The translations under genes were made by a program, and so were the position numbers. Below the pieces are notes generated by a model. The model saw nothing but the letters and a program-made list of their open reading frames with translations, did not search any database and had not been told where the DNA came from. A stretch of DNA of 64,000 nucleotides from Pterobdella sp. o SKG-2022 (lineage: Eukaryota > Annelida > Clitellata > Hirudinida > Piscicolidae), in NCBI GenBank assembly GCA_964035795.1, contig OZ038324.1, positions 7,354,816 through 7,418,815 on the forward strand, read 5' to 3'. Of this stretch, positions 14,401 through 39,184 are shown piece by piece (position 1 is the first letter of the stretch; every line of letters begins with the position of its first letter).

Positions 14401-17400
14401 CAACTTCATATTTCCACTACCCCAGCCCTCACCATAACTACCCAGAAACTATAGATGTTCGTTTCGATGTTTTAATTTGCTCTCATGACTGCTATTAGAC
14501 GTAATTTTTGATATTTTTACATAAAAACAAAGTAATTATTTTCGTAATTCTACATTAAGTTGGAAGTGGTTTTTATTTTTTTGTTGTTTGCCGTAAAAAC
14601 AGTCCATAAATGATGGTGTGTTTCAAAAATATTTATCTATTTGATCATTGACGTGAAAATTGGCATAATAAGCTCTCCAAGTTCATGCAATCATAAATCA
14701 TTTACTTTCTGTCTCAACTTTTTCATACTTTATGTGGAGTTTTGAGGAATGTTGAAAATTATGAGTTTAGTTTAATTCTAATTAAAAAGTTATAAGTTTA
14801 TTATTATAGTATGTAAGAACTTTAATTATACTAATTTTGCCATTTAGAATTCTTATTTTTTTGAACACATCAGTACACTTTTTCATATGATAATAAAAGA
14901 TATTCCTATTACTATTATTAAAAATAGATAAACATTAAATATCGCTAACTTAACCTTGTGGTAACCTTGGCAGCCACGTGACGAGCACAGTTTCTATAGA
15001 AACCAGGTGCCCTACAGAGGTGAGCTGGTACGTTTTGAGTTGTTAATAATTATTTTTTTTAATAGATAAAATTTCAATGACTTTATTTATTTTTATTATT
15101 ATTTTTTTATTATGATGATTATTCTTATTATTTTATGATTTTATTTAAAATTAGACTGAGCCTAACAGTATATATATTTTTATCGACGCGACTTTTAATT
15201 ACGAGGTTAATTTTTATTGTTTCAATACTTGACCTAGAATTGATAAATAACACACAAAATTTGACATAATAATGACTACAACGTCATTAGCCCTTCGGTA
15301 TTGTAACACGTTTGCCAAGTTTTCCCTCCTTTCTTAATTTATACTACAGAATATTATTTTGTTATACATACTATATTAAATTTCAGTTCATATTCTAATC
15401 ATATTTTAGTTTATATTATATATTACTTTTATAGAAACTTGCAACTTTTTTCTTGAAATTTTTATAACACCATAAAACTTAAAAGACATCACAAGCCCAT
15501 GTTAATTTTTAACACACTTATTCATGCATATTAATTAGGCACTCAACGTTTCTTCAAGTCATTAAACTCAATCACTATTTCACAGTCTCAGACATATTTA
15601 ATCTGGAAATTAATGATTTATTTTATATTATTCGTATCATCTTTGAATGCTAATTTTTTTTCAATAAAATTTCTATCTCGAGTATTAATATTGAAACAAA
15701 AAAAAACGGAATATTTAAAATCAAAGAATAATATAAACTTTTAATAACATTGTATTTAAAAACAAAAAAATTAAAAAAAAGTTCCCATAAAACACAAGCC
15801 AAAACTACATGGGAAAATTAGAGAAGAAAACTAAACATGAAATTTATAATGCTTTAAAACATAGTAGGAATCTGTTAGGTCATTTATACGTTTGTTGATT
15901 CCACAAACGTGATTTTCTCATGGTGGATTGACCTTTAATGGTGGTTTTTATTTATTTCACTGATGTTTTTCAATGTTTTTGTTATATGATCTTACATTCA
16001 TGATGTTTTTTGTGTTAAATTTCTTAAAAATTTCTGATGTTGGAATATTATATAAAAAATGTGTTGGGAATTTTTAAAATGTAATGAGAAAATAAAGCTG
16101 CCATTAATCATCTCTGTGCACTAAGATACCGTGTACTATTAGAAATATTCAAATTTAGCTAAAGTTTTTTTGGGTATAACTCTATATAACTTTCAAATAG
16201 AAATGTTTAAAAAAGAATAAAACTAGGCCCACCATTGAAGGACTACAGGGGGGCTTATGGGGACAGGTACCCTTCGGCACCTACGGGTCCCTCTGTGAGT
16301 CATTTTTATGAATGTTAACAACTAATATCCATTTGAATAACTAAAAAATCGATTGATATTGTCTATCAAATTATTCGCAGAGACCATCTGACAGAACTGG
16401 TATTCAAGGCCCGGTGAGTAAAAACTTTTCAGCTCATGGTATTTATAATGACCATACTCCACCTTCCATTATAAATAACTTTCAAATCTTCCAAAATGCT
16501 GATCAGACGGGAGCGAGAGGTTTACCTGGAGAGCCGGGCATCCCAGGAAACCCAGGCAACCCAGGTCCACCAGGCCAGCCTGGTCAATCGGGTCCTCAAG
16601 GCACCCAGGGACAGCGTGGACAGCCAGGAATGCCTGGCAACCCTGGGCCTGCTGTAAGTTGATTGTGGTTTGTGCTGGAGATTTAATAATAATGTTTGAC
16701 GTATTTTGAAATGAAACCGGCAGGCGCGCATGCACACAACAGCTGAAGTGAGGGAGATATGCGACTATGTTCTTAGAGGTTGCTCCAATTTTCATCTATC
16801 AAATTATAATTGTCCACATTAATTATGATAAAAAACCGATAAAAATTTTTAAGAATACTACGCACTAAAATTTGCCCATCTCCACCTCAGAACGCATGTT
16901 GGAACTGTCGCAGAATATGCGGGGACCTCCAGGTTCAGCTGGAGTGGGTCTGCCTGGCAAGGCTGGTTCCCCTGGAAAACAAGGCATTCCAGGTTTTTAA
17001 TCTTTCAAATGCCAAAACCAGGTTTTATTTAAACATTTGATAGGCGTTTGAAGATTAATATGAAACAATGTTATCTATAATTTGATTTCTAAGAGAACTG
17101 ATAAAAGAGAAGATAAAAATCACTTGACTCACACCAATTTAATCTCAAAAGTAGATCGAAACAAAACAATGGTTTTCAGGAGACCCGGGGACTCCAGGCA
17201 TACAGGGAGAACCAGGCAGAACCGGGCCTATCGGACCTCCAGGACTCAACGGGCTTCCCGGGGCTAAAGGTGCCTGAATATGTCAATTAATGGTTGATAT
17301 ATCGAATAGATCGATATTGATTGGTGTATGAAAGTATGGTAGTTAATAATCGTTTTTGTGTTGATATAACAAGTTTTGTTTAAAACTGAGAACATTTCAA

Positions 17401-18014
17401 AGTTTGTTTATTTGAATTATTAAAGATTTTTATCTAAGTTTAATGCGTCAATACCACGCAATCAAGGAGAGACAGGAGAAAAAGGCGAACCTGGTGAATG
17501 TGAGGGTTATGACTCTCCCATAGAAGGCAGGCCTGGGCCACCTGGCGAGTGTTTTAAAATATTTTTTTCTATGGATTTCAACTTGTGAAAATTCTAAATA
17601 TCTGAAAAAACTTATTAAATTTGTTTAGCTTATAAACAACTTTATGAACACATAGTAACTGAAACGACTACAGGACCACAAGGACCGCAGGGATTAGGAG
17701 CACCTGGGCCCGAAGGTCCTAGAGGAGAGCAAGGGATCCCAGGACAGCCCGGCAGGAACGGAGAAAGAGGCATCCGGGGACCACCAGGTATTTGCAATTG
17801 CCAGGATTACATGCACCCTTACAACCAAGACACCTCCTATAACCACGCCGTCAAAAAGAGGAGTGTTGTAGATGGCTTTGATGTATATAACGATGATGAT
17901 AAAGAAAACCTCAACCAAAATAAAAACAAAGAAAATACAGAAAATGAACACGAATTAAATAAAAAAAATAAAAATGGAAATATAAAAGAGAAGAATATCA
18001 AAAAAGCCGTATGA
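2440..18014 (+). CDS. FACIT-type collagen, collagen IX alpha-like
   Basis: Extracellular matrix collagen with interrupted triple helices. Exons: 2440-2494 (tentative), 8779-8873, 11105-11178, 12100-12244, 12441-12542, 12709-12786, 13097-13192, 13536-13842, 14287-14456, 14974-15019, 16227-16294, 16381-16413, 16507-16653, 16724-16778, 16891-16992, 17180-17269, 17467-17544 and 17674-18014. From 8779 to the stop this is 2027 nt in one frame (about 674 residues), with every junction phase-matched. Order: Cys-Pro start, TSPN/laminin-G-like domain, Lys-rich then Tyr/Pro/His-rich linker, short COL domain, NC2-like segment with [16 protein letters not shown], second COL domain, NC1 tail with CNC. This order matches NC4-COL-NC2-COL1-NC1 of collagen IX, but the helices are much shorter. 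One intron is GC-AG. An optional exon may exist at 8538-8594. Collagen XII/XIV-like FACITs are alternatives, but no VWA or fibronectin III domains are visible. Confidence 0.8.
8538..8594 (+). CDS. Possible alternative 5' exon of the collagen gene
   Basis: The stretch is bounded by a strong acceptor (TTCTTCTCTCCAG) and donor GTGAGT. It starts with 2 nt and ends in phase 1, so it fits in frame before exon 8779. It encodes a hydrophobic stretch ([15 protein letters not shown]) that could act as a signal core. It may be an alternative first exon or a chance match. No in-frame ATG is visible within it. Confidence 0.3.
11105..13590 (+). CDS. Collagen TSPN (thrombospondin N-terminal-like) domain exons
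   Basis: Six and a half exons encode one laminin-G-fold domain. Landmarks: [14 protein letters not shown] (compare the GS...Q.AY strand of collagen IX NC4), [33 protein letters not shown], the hallmark [30 protein letters not shown] and [11 protein letters not shown]. The domain start is supported by the acceptor TTTCAG at 12099, which gives the phase that exon 11105-11178 needs; the tempting upstream acceptor at 12031 gives the wrong phase. In-frame GAG/GAA/GAT codons insert an acidic run (about nine Glu/Asp) between two core strands at about 12168-12190. In FACIT collagens this domain mediates matrix interactions at the N-terminus. Confidence 0.8.
13590..16294 (+). CDS. Collagen interdomain linker: Lys-rich then Tyr/Pro/His-rich
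   Basis: Exon 13536-13842 continues from the TSPN end into a highly basic segment with blocks such as KQKKKSKK and [12 protein letters not shown], in adenine-rich DNA. Exon 14287-14456 follows in phase and is rich in Pro, Tyr and His (for example PLPYPYHLP and [12 protein letters not shown]). Exons 14974-15019 and 16227-16294 extend it with Arg/Tyr/Gly residues. The basic part could bind heparan sulfate and the aromatic part is unlike known FACIT linkers; both statements are inferences from composition. Confidence 0.7.
16381..18014 (+). CDS. Collagen triple-helix, NC2 and NC1 exons
   Basis: Exons 16381-16413 and 16507-16653 give about 17 Gly-X-Y repeats with [15 protein letters not shown] triplets. 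Exons 16724-16778 and 16891 onward encode the non-collagenous [18 protein letters not shown], which resembles the FACIT NC2 trimerisation segment that precedes COL1 in collagen IX. Exons 16891-16992, 17180-17269, 17467-17544 and 17674 onward give COL1, with interruptions at GSAGVG and at a Cys-containing stretch [12 protein letters not shown]. After [11 protein letters not shown] the chain ends in an Asn/Lys/Glu-rich tail of about 75 residues; stop TGA at 18012. COL1 introns split Gly codons (phase 1), unlike the phase-0 54-bp exons of fibrillar collagens. Confidence 0.85.
17545..17673 (+). other. GC-AG intron in the collagen gene
   Basis: The exon ending CCACCTG at 17544 is followed by GCGAGT, not GT. 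The next exon starts after ACTACAG at 17673. Only this break restores the split Gly codon (g|gx) and continues the Gly-X-Y register; any GT nearby breaks the register. Confidence 0.7.
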
Positions 18015-18465
18015 CAGATGGCTATTCTTAGGTCTTTCAAAATATTCTGTGACTTAATTCGACGTTGACCTCTGTACATTACGGGGTTGCAATATTTGTC
18101 TTTCCTTTGTATGTAGGAAGATAACTAGGTTCCTAATTTATTTTACAAAAGCTTTTCTTCTTTAAAATGAGTTTATTTTTTGTAGATTTTAGAATTAACT
18201 GTTTTATATTCAAGTTGACCCGTTTTAACATTTAAAAATTTTTTAATCTCTTTTTACTTTTTGTATCTTCGAAATGTCAAGCTGTTCTTTAAATTAAGTT
18301 TAAATTTATAATTAATATTCCCAAAAATTTTTTCCCTTAATTTTGCATCTCAAACAAGTTTTACCTTATTAATATATTTACGTTTAAATTTTTTCAACTT
18401 GAAATACAATAATTTTAAGATTTCCATTTAAATTCAATTTCATTTTAAAAATAACCTCAATCTTG

Positions 18466-18528
18466 AATAAATTCATTCAAATTCACATTTACACTCCCAC
18501 TATAATATGAATTTTTATTCAAAATAAA
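18466..18528 (+). terminator. Candidate poly(A) signals of the collagen gene
   Basis: AATAAA occurs at 18466-18471 and 18523-18528, about 450 and 510 nt after the stop. Which one is used cannot be told from sequence. Confidence 0.3.
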
Positions 18529-18529
18529 T

Positions 18530-20885
18530 TGAAACCGTTATTAAAAATTGTACCACCTCTAGCATTATCAACCTTTCTAACACATCACGCTCAACCTGCA
18601 ATTCAGCAAATACTAACCCACCGCCTGTATATAAGTTTTACATGGCTTTTAAAACTTCCTTAACGTGTCTTTGTTATTTATTTATGAGAAGAATCTGCTT
18701 TTTCTTTTTTTTCAAAAAAAATTAAAAGTACTCAATTCATACTGAAGAGTTTGATAAATAAACATAATGAAATGAGCTCAATTAATCACTAACGATCATT
18801 CTTGCAGGCTATAACATCTCTATAAGCGTCAGAAAACCTGGTGAAAAATGCATTCAAAACATAAAAAATTCATTATAAATTTGAAATTTTAAAATATTAT
18901 TTTAGTCATATGCTGCCAAGAAAATAATAAATAACATAAGTGTAATAATTACGAAACGGATAACAAAATAGTATGAAATATGGCGTGGTAGAAGTAAAAT
19001 ATGCCTCTAATTTGATAATTGATGGTTTTTCACGCTACCAATAATGAAATAAACGGAGAGAATTTATTAATTTATCAACTGTAGGCGCTGATTAACGTTA
19101 TATAATTGAGGTTTTTTATTAAATTAACTACAAAGATGCGTCATTTTTTAATCAAAAGTGCTTTTGATAAAATGTAGTCTGAAAACAACTTGCATATTTT
19201 TTTAAATTGTCCTATCTAAGAAAACTTACATTACATTGAATTGCATTCAAAGTTCATAATACTCAGTGGTCTAGAAACTCCTCAAGTTGATGCCACTATA
19301 ATCATACTCGTCATTGATTTGATTTGAACAGAGAAATATGAAAGTAATAAAAGAAGATGACGAAGATAACAACAACAAAAAATAATAAAAGTAAAAAAAT
19401 AAAATAACAATAATGATATAATGGGTGAATTAATGAAGGGGGGGGGGGGTAATAATGATATTGAGGCAGTGATTTATGAAAGTTGAGTGAGTTAGCGCCA
19501 CTATCCTTGCAATGCCGCATTCCAAAATATCTCTATTATTATTCCATTTTCTGGTCGTGTATATGTTTAAAGTGATGTTTGAGTGATAATATAAAGAGTA
19601 TAGTAGCATTTGTGATGGAAAATGCATAATCCTCAATATTATTATTAGGATCATTATCATTCTTGTGCATAGATATTATGAAAATTGTTTTGGTTCTTGG
19701 TTATTTTGAAATTTTTTGAAAATCCATTAAAGCTTTCACAATTTTAAAATTCCAAAAACTTAAACATTAAAGTGATAAATAAAATTATTGGAAGGCTGAT
19801 AAGAATAGGAAGAGATACATAAAAGAAGAGAGAGATACGTAGAAGGAGGGAGAGAGGAAAGAAGAGAGTGCTATTTAAACTTCAAAATGGAAACATAAGA
19901 ATAAGGAAACTATCCTGCTAATGGAAGGGTTAGATTATATATTTGATTTATCATACTTATTAATTATTGTTATTATCATAAATGGTAATCAGTAAAGGTA
20001 ATAAAGTAATGATAATGATTATTATTGTGATTTCATTATTATTACTATTACATTATAGGGATTTTAATATTTCACTTTCCTAATCACTAATATTTTTATT
20101 ATCCTTTTTATCGTGTCATCGACTTCCAACTCTTGCATAGTGTTTTTCACTTCAAAATTAAAAATATTTTTAAAAATAGAGTTCAAGTTTGAAGCAAGAT
20201 GGAACATAAACGTTAGATATATTGGCAACTATATTATATTAGCAAATATATTATAAATATGGCAACTACTATGAGAATCACAGATGCTGTCATTAAATGC
20301 TGTATAATTCTACTAAATGATTTAAACCGATCTTTCTCAAGAGAAGTAAAATGAAAAATGTATAATGCATAGAAATAATAACAACAAAAAATGATAATAC
20401 TGATAATAATAAAAAGAGATATCGGCGATAAGAATAATGATTAGAATAATAAACTAAAATCAAATTATTATTATCAAAATAATAAGAATCATAGAAAGGT
20501 GTTAAAATATTTAAAAAAGCAATAAAAAACTGCCGCCAATAACGCGTAATACCAAGTGTTTTAATACATAAATGCGCCATAAACACGTTTGAAACCATTA
20601 GAGTATTGTGGGTGATTTATAAAGGAACTCACGCTATGTTGCCATGTAGGATATGCTATTAAGGGACCATTAACGAGAGAACTCGTCTCGTAACTTCAAC
20701 GTTTTCATTCTTTGTTTCAGCTGGGTTTTGAAATTAGTGGTGTTTAATGCATATGTATATATATAGTGATTTTTGAGTTTTTTAAAACTGGGATTTTTTA
20801 GTTTATCAAGAATGTAAATGCTTGAGTCTGAGTCGTTTTTATTGATTTTGAGAGTGTTTATGAAAAATTTAAATTAACTTTTCAG
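18530..20885. other. Intergenic region between the collagen and RYK genes
   Basis: No coding exon was recognised. It holds A-rich low-complexity tracts at 19330-19420 and 20370-20490, a G12 homopolymer at 19438-19449, and scattered ATT/ATA repeats near 19940-20060. A splice-acceptor-like CTTTGTTTCAG near 20710-20720 may belong to a 5' untranslated exon of RYK. Confidence 0.45.
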
Positions 20886-20886
20886 C
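20881..20886 (+). promoter_or_regulatory. 3' splice acceptor directly before the RYK start codon
   Basis: TTTTCAG|C lies immediately before the ATG at 20887. The mRNA must therefore gain a 5' leader from an upstream untranslated exon or by trans-splicing of a spliced leader; the sequence does not say which. ATG is chosen because it opens a clear signal peptide followed by the WIF start. Confidence 0.5.
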
Positions 20887-34722
<13,836 letters not shown>

Positions 34723-34826
34723 GTCGACAATTAAAAATCAAAACATTACATAGGACTGGTGTCATTATACTTGTAAATTCACCATTATATGTCTTAATCA
34801 TTCAGGAAGCAACATAAAAATAACAA

Positions 34827-34832
34827 AATAAA
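34827..34832 (+). terminator. Poly(A) signal AATAAA for RYK
   Basis: First AATAAA after the RYK stop, 105 nt downstream, in A-rich sequence. Confidence 0.4.
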
Positions 34833-37332
34833 ACAAAATGAAATCAACATCAACAACACAAGAAAAGCAAAACAAGAATGCATTAACACAACAGCATAAC
34901 AACATCAACCCAACAAAAAAACAACCTCAACAAAAAACAACATCAACTCAACCTGCATTCAAAACAGAGATGGTCATTTAGTTGCGAGCCTTTGTATTTT
35001 AGCATTTAAGTTTAGATGTGTTGTTGTGATGTGATTTTTAAGCAGAAAATCATTTGTTTTTGGAAAAATGTCTCAATTTTTTTTTTTTGTTGAAGTTGTT
35101 ACCAAAACTAGACAAGAATGGTTCAAAATTTTGAGGTTTTGTTTCACGGGAACTAATATATGGCAATTTGCGACAACACATTGGTAAATAAATAATCTTT
35201 ATTTTTTAAAATATTCTTTTTGAATAATTAAACTTTTCACGCTTTTATAAAAACAATTTGAAGTTATAGCTGTTCCCACGTTGAAGTTTTTGAGTTTGTC
35301 GGGTTTCTTAATAAAATTTTTCAAATTATACTTTTGAAATTTTTCTTAAAAATTACATTTATTATTGAGTTCTTCAGAAATAAAATCTATCTACACCTGT
35401 TGTAAAACTTTTGCTACACATAAAAAAGGAAAAAACTTATGAGTCGAGTAGTTTATTGACAAAATTCACAGTTGCAAGTTTCAGTTTGAATTTCTCAAAA
35501 CACCCAAGAAAACAAAAAGCCTCATTCAAAAGATAACTAAAGCCCGGTCAATCAATCAAAACCAATAAAAAACAATAAAAAAAACATATTAAACAAAATA
35601 ACAAATAAATAAAATCAAAATTAAACACATGAAAACATAATCATAAAATAATACAATTAAAAACCTGCAAAACAATTGAAAAATTTAGATTGCCGAAGTG
35701 TTGTGCACACTTGGGTAGCACCTTATTTCATGTTATACGGTTGTTATGTTATGTTGTTTTCAAGGGGCAATAAATTAATAAAAGTCACGTCAGACGAAGC
35801 GCTAACTTTTTCAATTTAAATGTATTTTTGCTGCCTCTAATGGCGATTTATTCAAAATTTTAAGAGTTTATGCAAAATGTAGAGAATAAATATTATTTTA
35901 AAAGGTGTTTGTTGCGATTATAAATAATGATATAAATGGAATAAGAATTTTCAAAAGTTAGTTTGGAATTTCACAAAATATTTTGAAATTTATGCTTTGA
36001 AGTTTATATTTTTCAAACTCTCCAAGACTTTAGTTCACATGAGAGCTCTTTGGTGCCATTTGTTTTTCATTAAAAGTATTAAAGGAGTTTTTTTTCGATT
36101 TGATAGTCCCCAAATTTGTAGGTATCTCTAATAAAGATATTTTTGCTGTATTAGGAAATTACAGAAGAAAATTGCTAGAAAGAATGAATGGGTAAGCATC
36201 ATTCAAAAACAATAAGATGAAAAAGTGACGTGAATACTTTTGTGAGAAACATTAATTTAATGCAATATTAACGAAAGTTATTGTAAAAATAAAAAGTTCA
36301 TTAATTTTGTGTTGAGAAAATTATGAAACTCAGTGTCTTTGTTTGGAATCATTTGAAGACATAAAAGTTTCGATGTTTGTATCAGATAGAGTGAAGTGAA
36401 CTTTGTAAAAAAAATTTTTTTGAGACTTTTCAAATTCTCCTAAAGTACTTTAAAATAACGACTAATTTTAATCTTAATGCTCTCAAAAATGCTAAGAAAA
36501 AAATTTTTAAACTTAAATTCTATTTTAGCAATCTTAAAACTTCTAAAAGAATGAATGCTCAAGGAAATTTCCAGGCTTGGTCTCTGCAAGCGTCAAAGAA
36601 GGCCATAAAAGGCACAAAACTGCTTTGGAATTATTTGAGTGCCTTTATTATAAAATTCTTCACATTTTTTATTAATATTTTATAGTTTAAAATCTTTAAA
36701 TGACTTTCGAGATGAAACTTCAAAGAAATTTCAAATAAATGCCTAAGTTAAACTGCTAGAACTAGTTTTCGATGCAGCAATTGAGTTCTCCCCAAAGCTA
36801 AGTTTAAACATTTTGCGACTTTTGCTATAGAAGAAACTAATTTGTTTGATTTATCGTAGAAAGGAAGACGCATACAAAATGTATTTTTATTGGAACAGAT
36901 AACTAATCGATCACCATCACAACTGAACTATCAGAATAACGTTACCTTACAGTTTAATACCAAAATAATCTTCAACAAAAAAATATAAAACTTGATTTCG
37001 AATGTAATTATTTATATAAATTGATCAGTGATTAGAAAAACTTTTGAATTCAAATTCTGGTGAAACTTAAAACAAATAAATAACAAGAAACTGGTACTTA
37101 ATTTTAATTATTGATACAACTAATCAGTCGTGGAATTATCTTTTGGTCAAACTGTTGTTTTAAAGTCATTCTCAACGCCATAAACTTGTGATAAAGTCCC
37201 ATCTATAAATTATGATTTCTGGTCTAATTTTATTATCTCTTTCATTCTTTTATACCCTTTCATTTCCAAACCTTGCCAGCCACACTTTTCAGTCGTAATA
37301 CATTACCATGCATTCATCAATTCATTTGTAGC
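34833..37332. other. Intergenic region between convergent RYK and neuroligin genes
   Basis: No exon recognised. AT-rich, with A-rich tracts at 34800-34960 and 35550-35660. Both flanking genes end here. Confidence 0.5.
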
Positions 37333-37405
37333 TTTATTCATTCATCCATGCATCCATCCAGCTACCCATATATCACCTATCTATCCACCCATCAATCTAC
37401 CCACC
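37310..37405. repeat. Degenerate CATC/ATTC tetranucleotide repeat
   Basis: Irregular CATTCATCCATC-type units in the probable 3' untranslated region or just downstream of the neuroligin. Confidence 0.7.
37333..37338 (-). terminator. Candidate poly(A) signal of the neuroligin
   Basis: AATAAA on the minus strand, 124 nt after the stop codon at 37462-37464. Confidence 0.35.
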
Positions 37406-37461
37406 AAAACCCATTAGTGACTTTTTGTAGCAATCTTTTTATCATTAGAGTATCTATCAAG

Positions 37462-39184
37462 TCAAACGACTGTTGAAGGGCTAGAGTTTGGGTTTGATGA
37501 CTTGCCATCATTTTCCTTTCTTGTTTCTGTCATCATGCCATCAAAAACATCCTTGCGTGCCTCGTTCTGTAGATGCCCACTGTTTGTGAAATGGTTTTTT
37601 TCTTCAAAACGAAAATTTTCATTTTTATCCACTTTGATTAAACTATTATTGTTATTAGTATTGTTATCATCAGTAGATGTAAATACATTATCTGTTAGCA
37701 TGGAATCGAGGCAAGTTTCAAGATGTGTCCTGGAAGGGCAGTTGGTGGTGGTGTGTTTGGAAAAAGAAGGTGAATGAGGGTTAGAGCATTCATTTATTGA
37801 ATCTGTTTTCGAGTTTTTTTGTCGATGTAAATGATAAGTATTTTTGAAAGATTTTTGTGGCAGATCTGCGGTTGATTGGATGTTTTTGTAGTTGCTTTTG
37901 TTACTATTGATTAGCGTGTTTGAAATATGTCCTCTGATTCCTATGTTTGACGTTGAACTGTTGCAAATGGTTGAGATGGAGGTTTGGTTGGAAGGAGGAG
38001 GAGGAGGAAGAGAATGAACATTTTTGGTGGGTGGCTGGCTGGAGAAACTATCTCCCACCATTAAAGACGGCTCAAAGGTTGTGTTCTGAGGAAGATAATT
38101 TTGTTGCATGTTTTTTTGCGTGTTGAAATGATACTGATTTTTTGTGGTTGGTAATGTACGACTATTTGAAGATGTTGTGTGAGTGTTGATGAAAGAGTCG
38201 TTTTGATTGAAACAGAAACTGACCGTTTTTGTATTATAATCATTATAAAATTTGTTTGGTAGATTTTGCTGCAGGAATATAGCTTGCTGACTAGATTGTA
38301 AATAATCTTTGAAATTGTCGAGTCTTTCTTGAGAAGAAAAATCAGTTTCATGCACCCTATTGGAGTAGTAATGCTTGGAGATTTCATTAGGGTCTAAACG
38401 CTCGGCGCTTCCAGTCAGTTGTTGAGTTTGCGGCGTTATTTTGAGATTTTTGTTGATGTTTTTATGAACCTTTTTCACTTTGGTAATACCATTGTTTTTG
38501 TTTGTTTTATTATTATATATTTCACGGTCCTTGTCGCAGTACTGCAACTGTTGCTGCATAACATAACTCCTTCTCATTTCTCTCCTGATGCGATCTTTTT
38601 GCTGGTACAAAACGACAAAAATGACAATATTGAGAAGAAATAATGCACAGCCAACACCCACTGTAATTCCCAAACTCAATCCATTGTTGTTAGTGTAGTT
38701 GGTAGCCCCGTTAAACGTGTGTTGTTTTGTAAAAACCGTCGCATTATTTTTTCTTTTGCTACTTAATCCATTATATAAAACTTCTGTGTTTTTGATGTTT
38801 GACGAGTCGGAAGCGGGCTGGTTGGTTTGCTTGATTTCATAGTAAGGTTTGCCATATGTTTTGTTATAAATTTGTTCGTCTGGTTTTGTATTTTGATTGC
38901 CGTAGTTGATATTTGACTTTTCTTCAGTGTGTGGGTTTTCATTCAAGTTTTCTTTGTCGAACCTCCCATCACTTACCTCACAGTTCTTTTGGAAAGGGTC
39001 TTTCAAATAACTACACTGTCGCAAAACATCATCCTTGAGCTTCGAACCATCAAAGGTGGACATGTTACTGTGGTCCATTAGTTGATGTTGTTTCCAGTCG
39101 TAGGCATCGTCATCCGATGAAGGCTTGTGCAGCCTGGGAACGAGGTTGAGCCACAAAGCTATGTTGGCGCCTCTGTACACGTGC
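37462..39184 (-). CDS. Neuroligin last exon: stalk, transmembrane helix, cytoplasmic tail
   Basis: One 1723-nt exon (acceptor CCTCAG). It starts with the end of the esterase-like domain ([20 protein letters not shown]), then an Asn/Lys-rich extracellular stalk of about 140 residues with several N-glycosylation motifs (for example NATV and NYTN). The helix [20 protein letters not shown] and onward ends at [13 protein letters not shown]. The cytoplasmic tail is about 380 residues, far longer than the roughly 125 of vertebrate neuroligins. It is rich in Asn, Ser and Gln with a poly-Pro run (LPPPPPSNQ) and ends in STVV. Confidence 0.88.

Noticed and set aside
17837..18079. Minus-strand ORF over the collagen NC1 tail
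   Set aside because: Shadow of the Asn/Lys-rich collagen terminal exon on the opposite strand.
19438..19449. G12 run as a G-quadruplex
   Set aside because: A single homopolymer with no loop structure; it more likely reflects slippage or a sequencing artefact.
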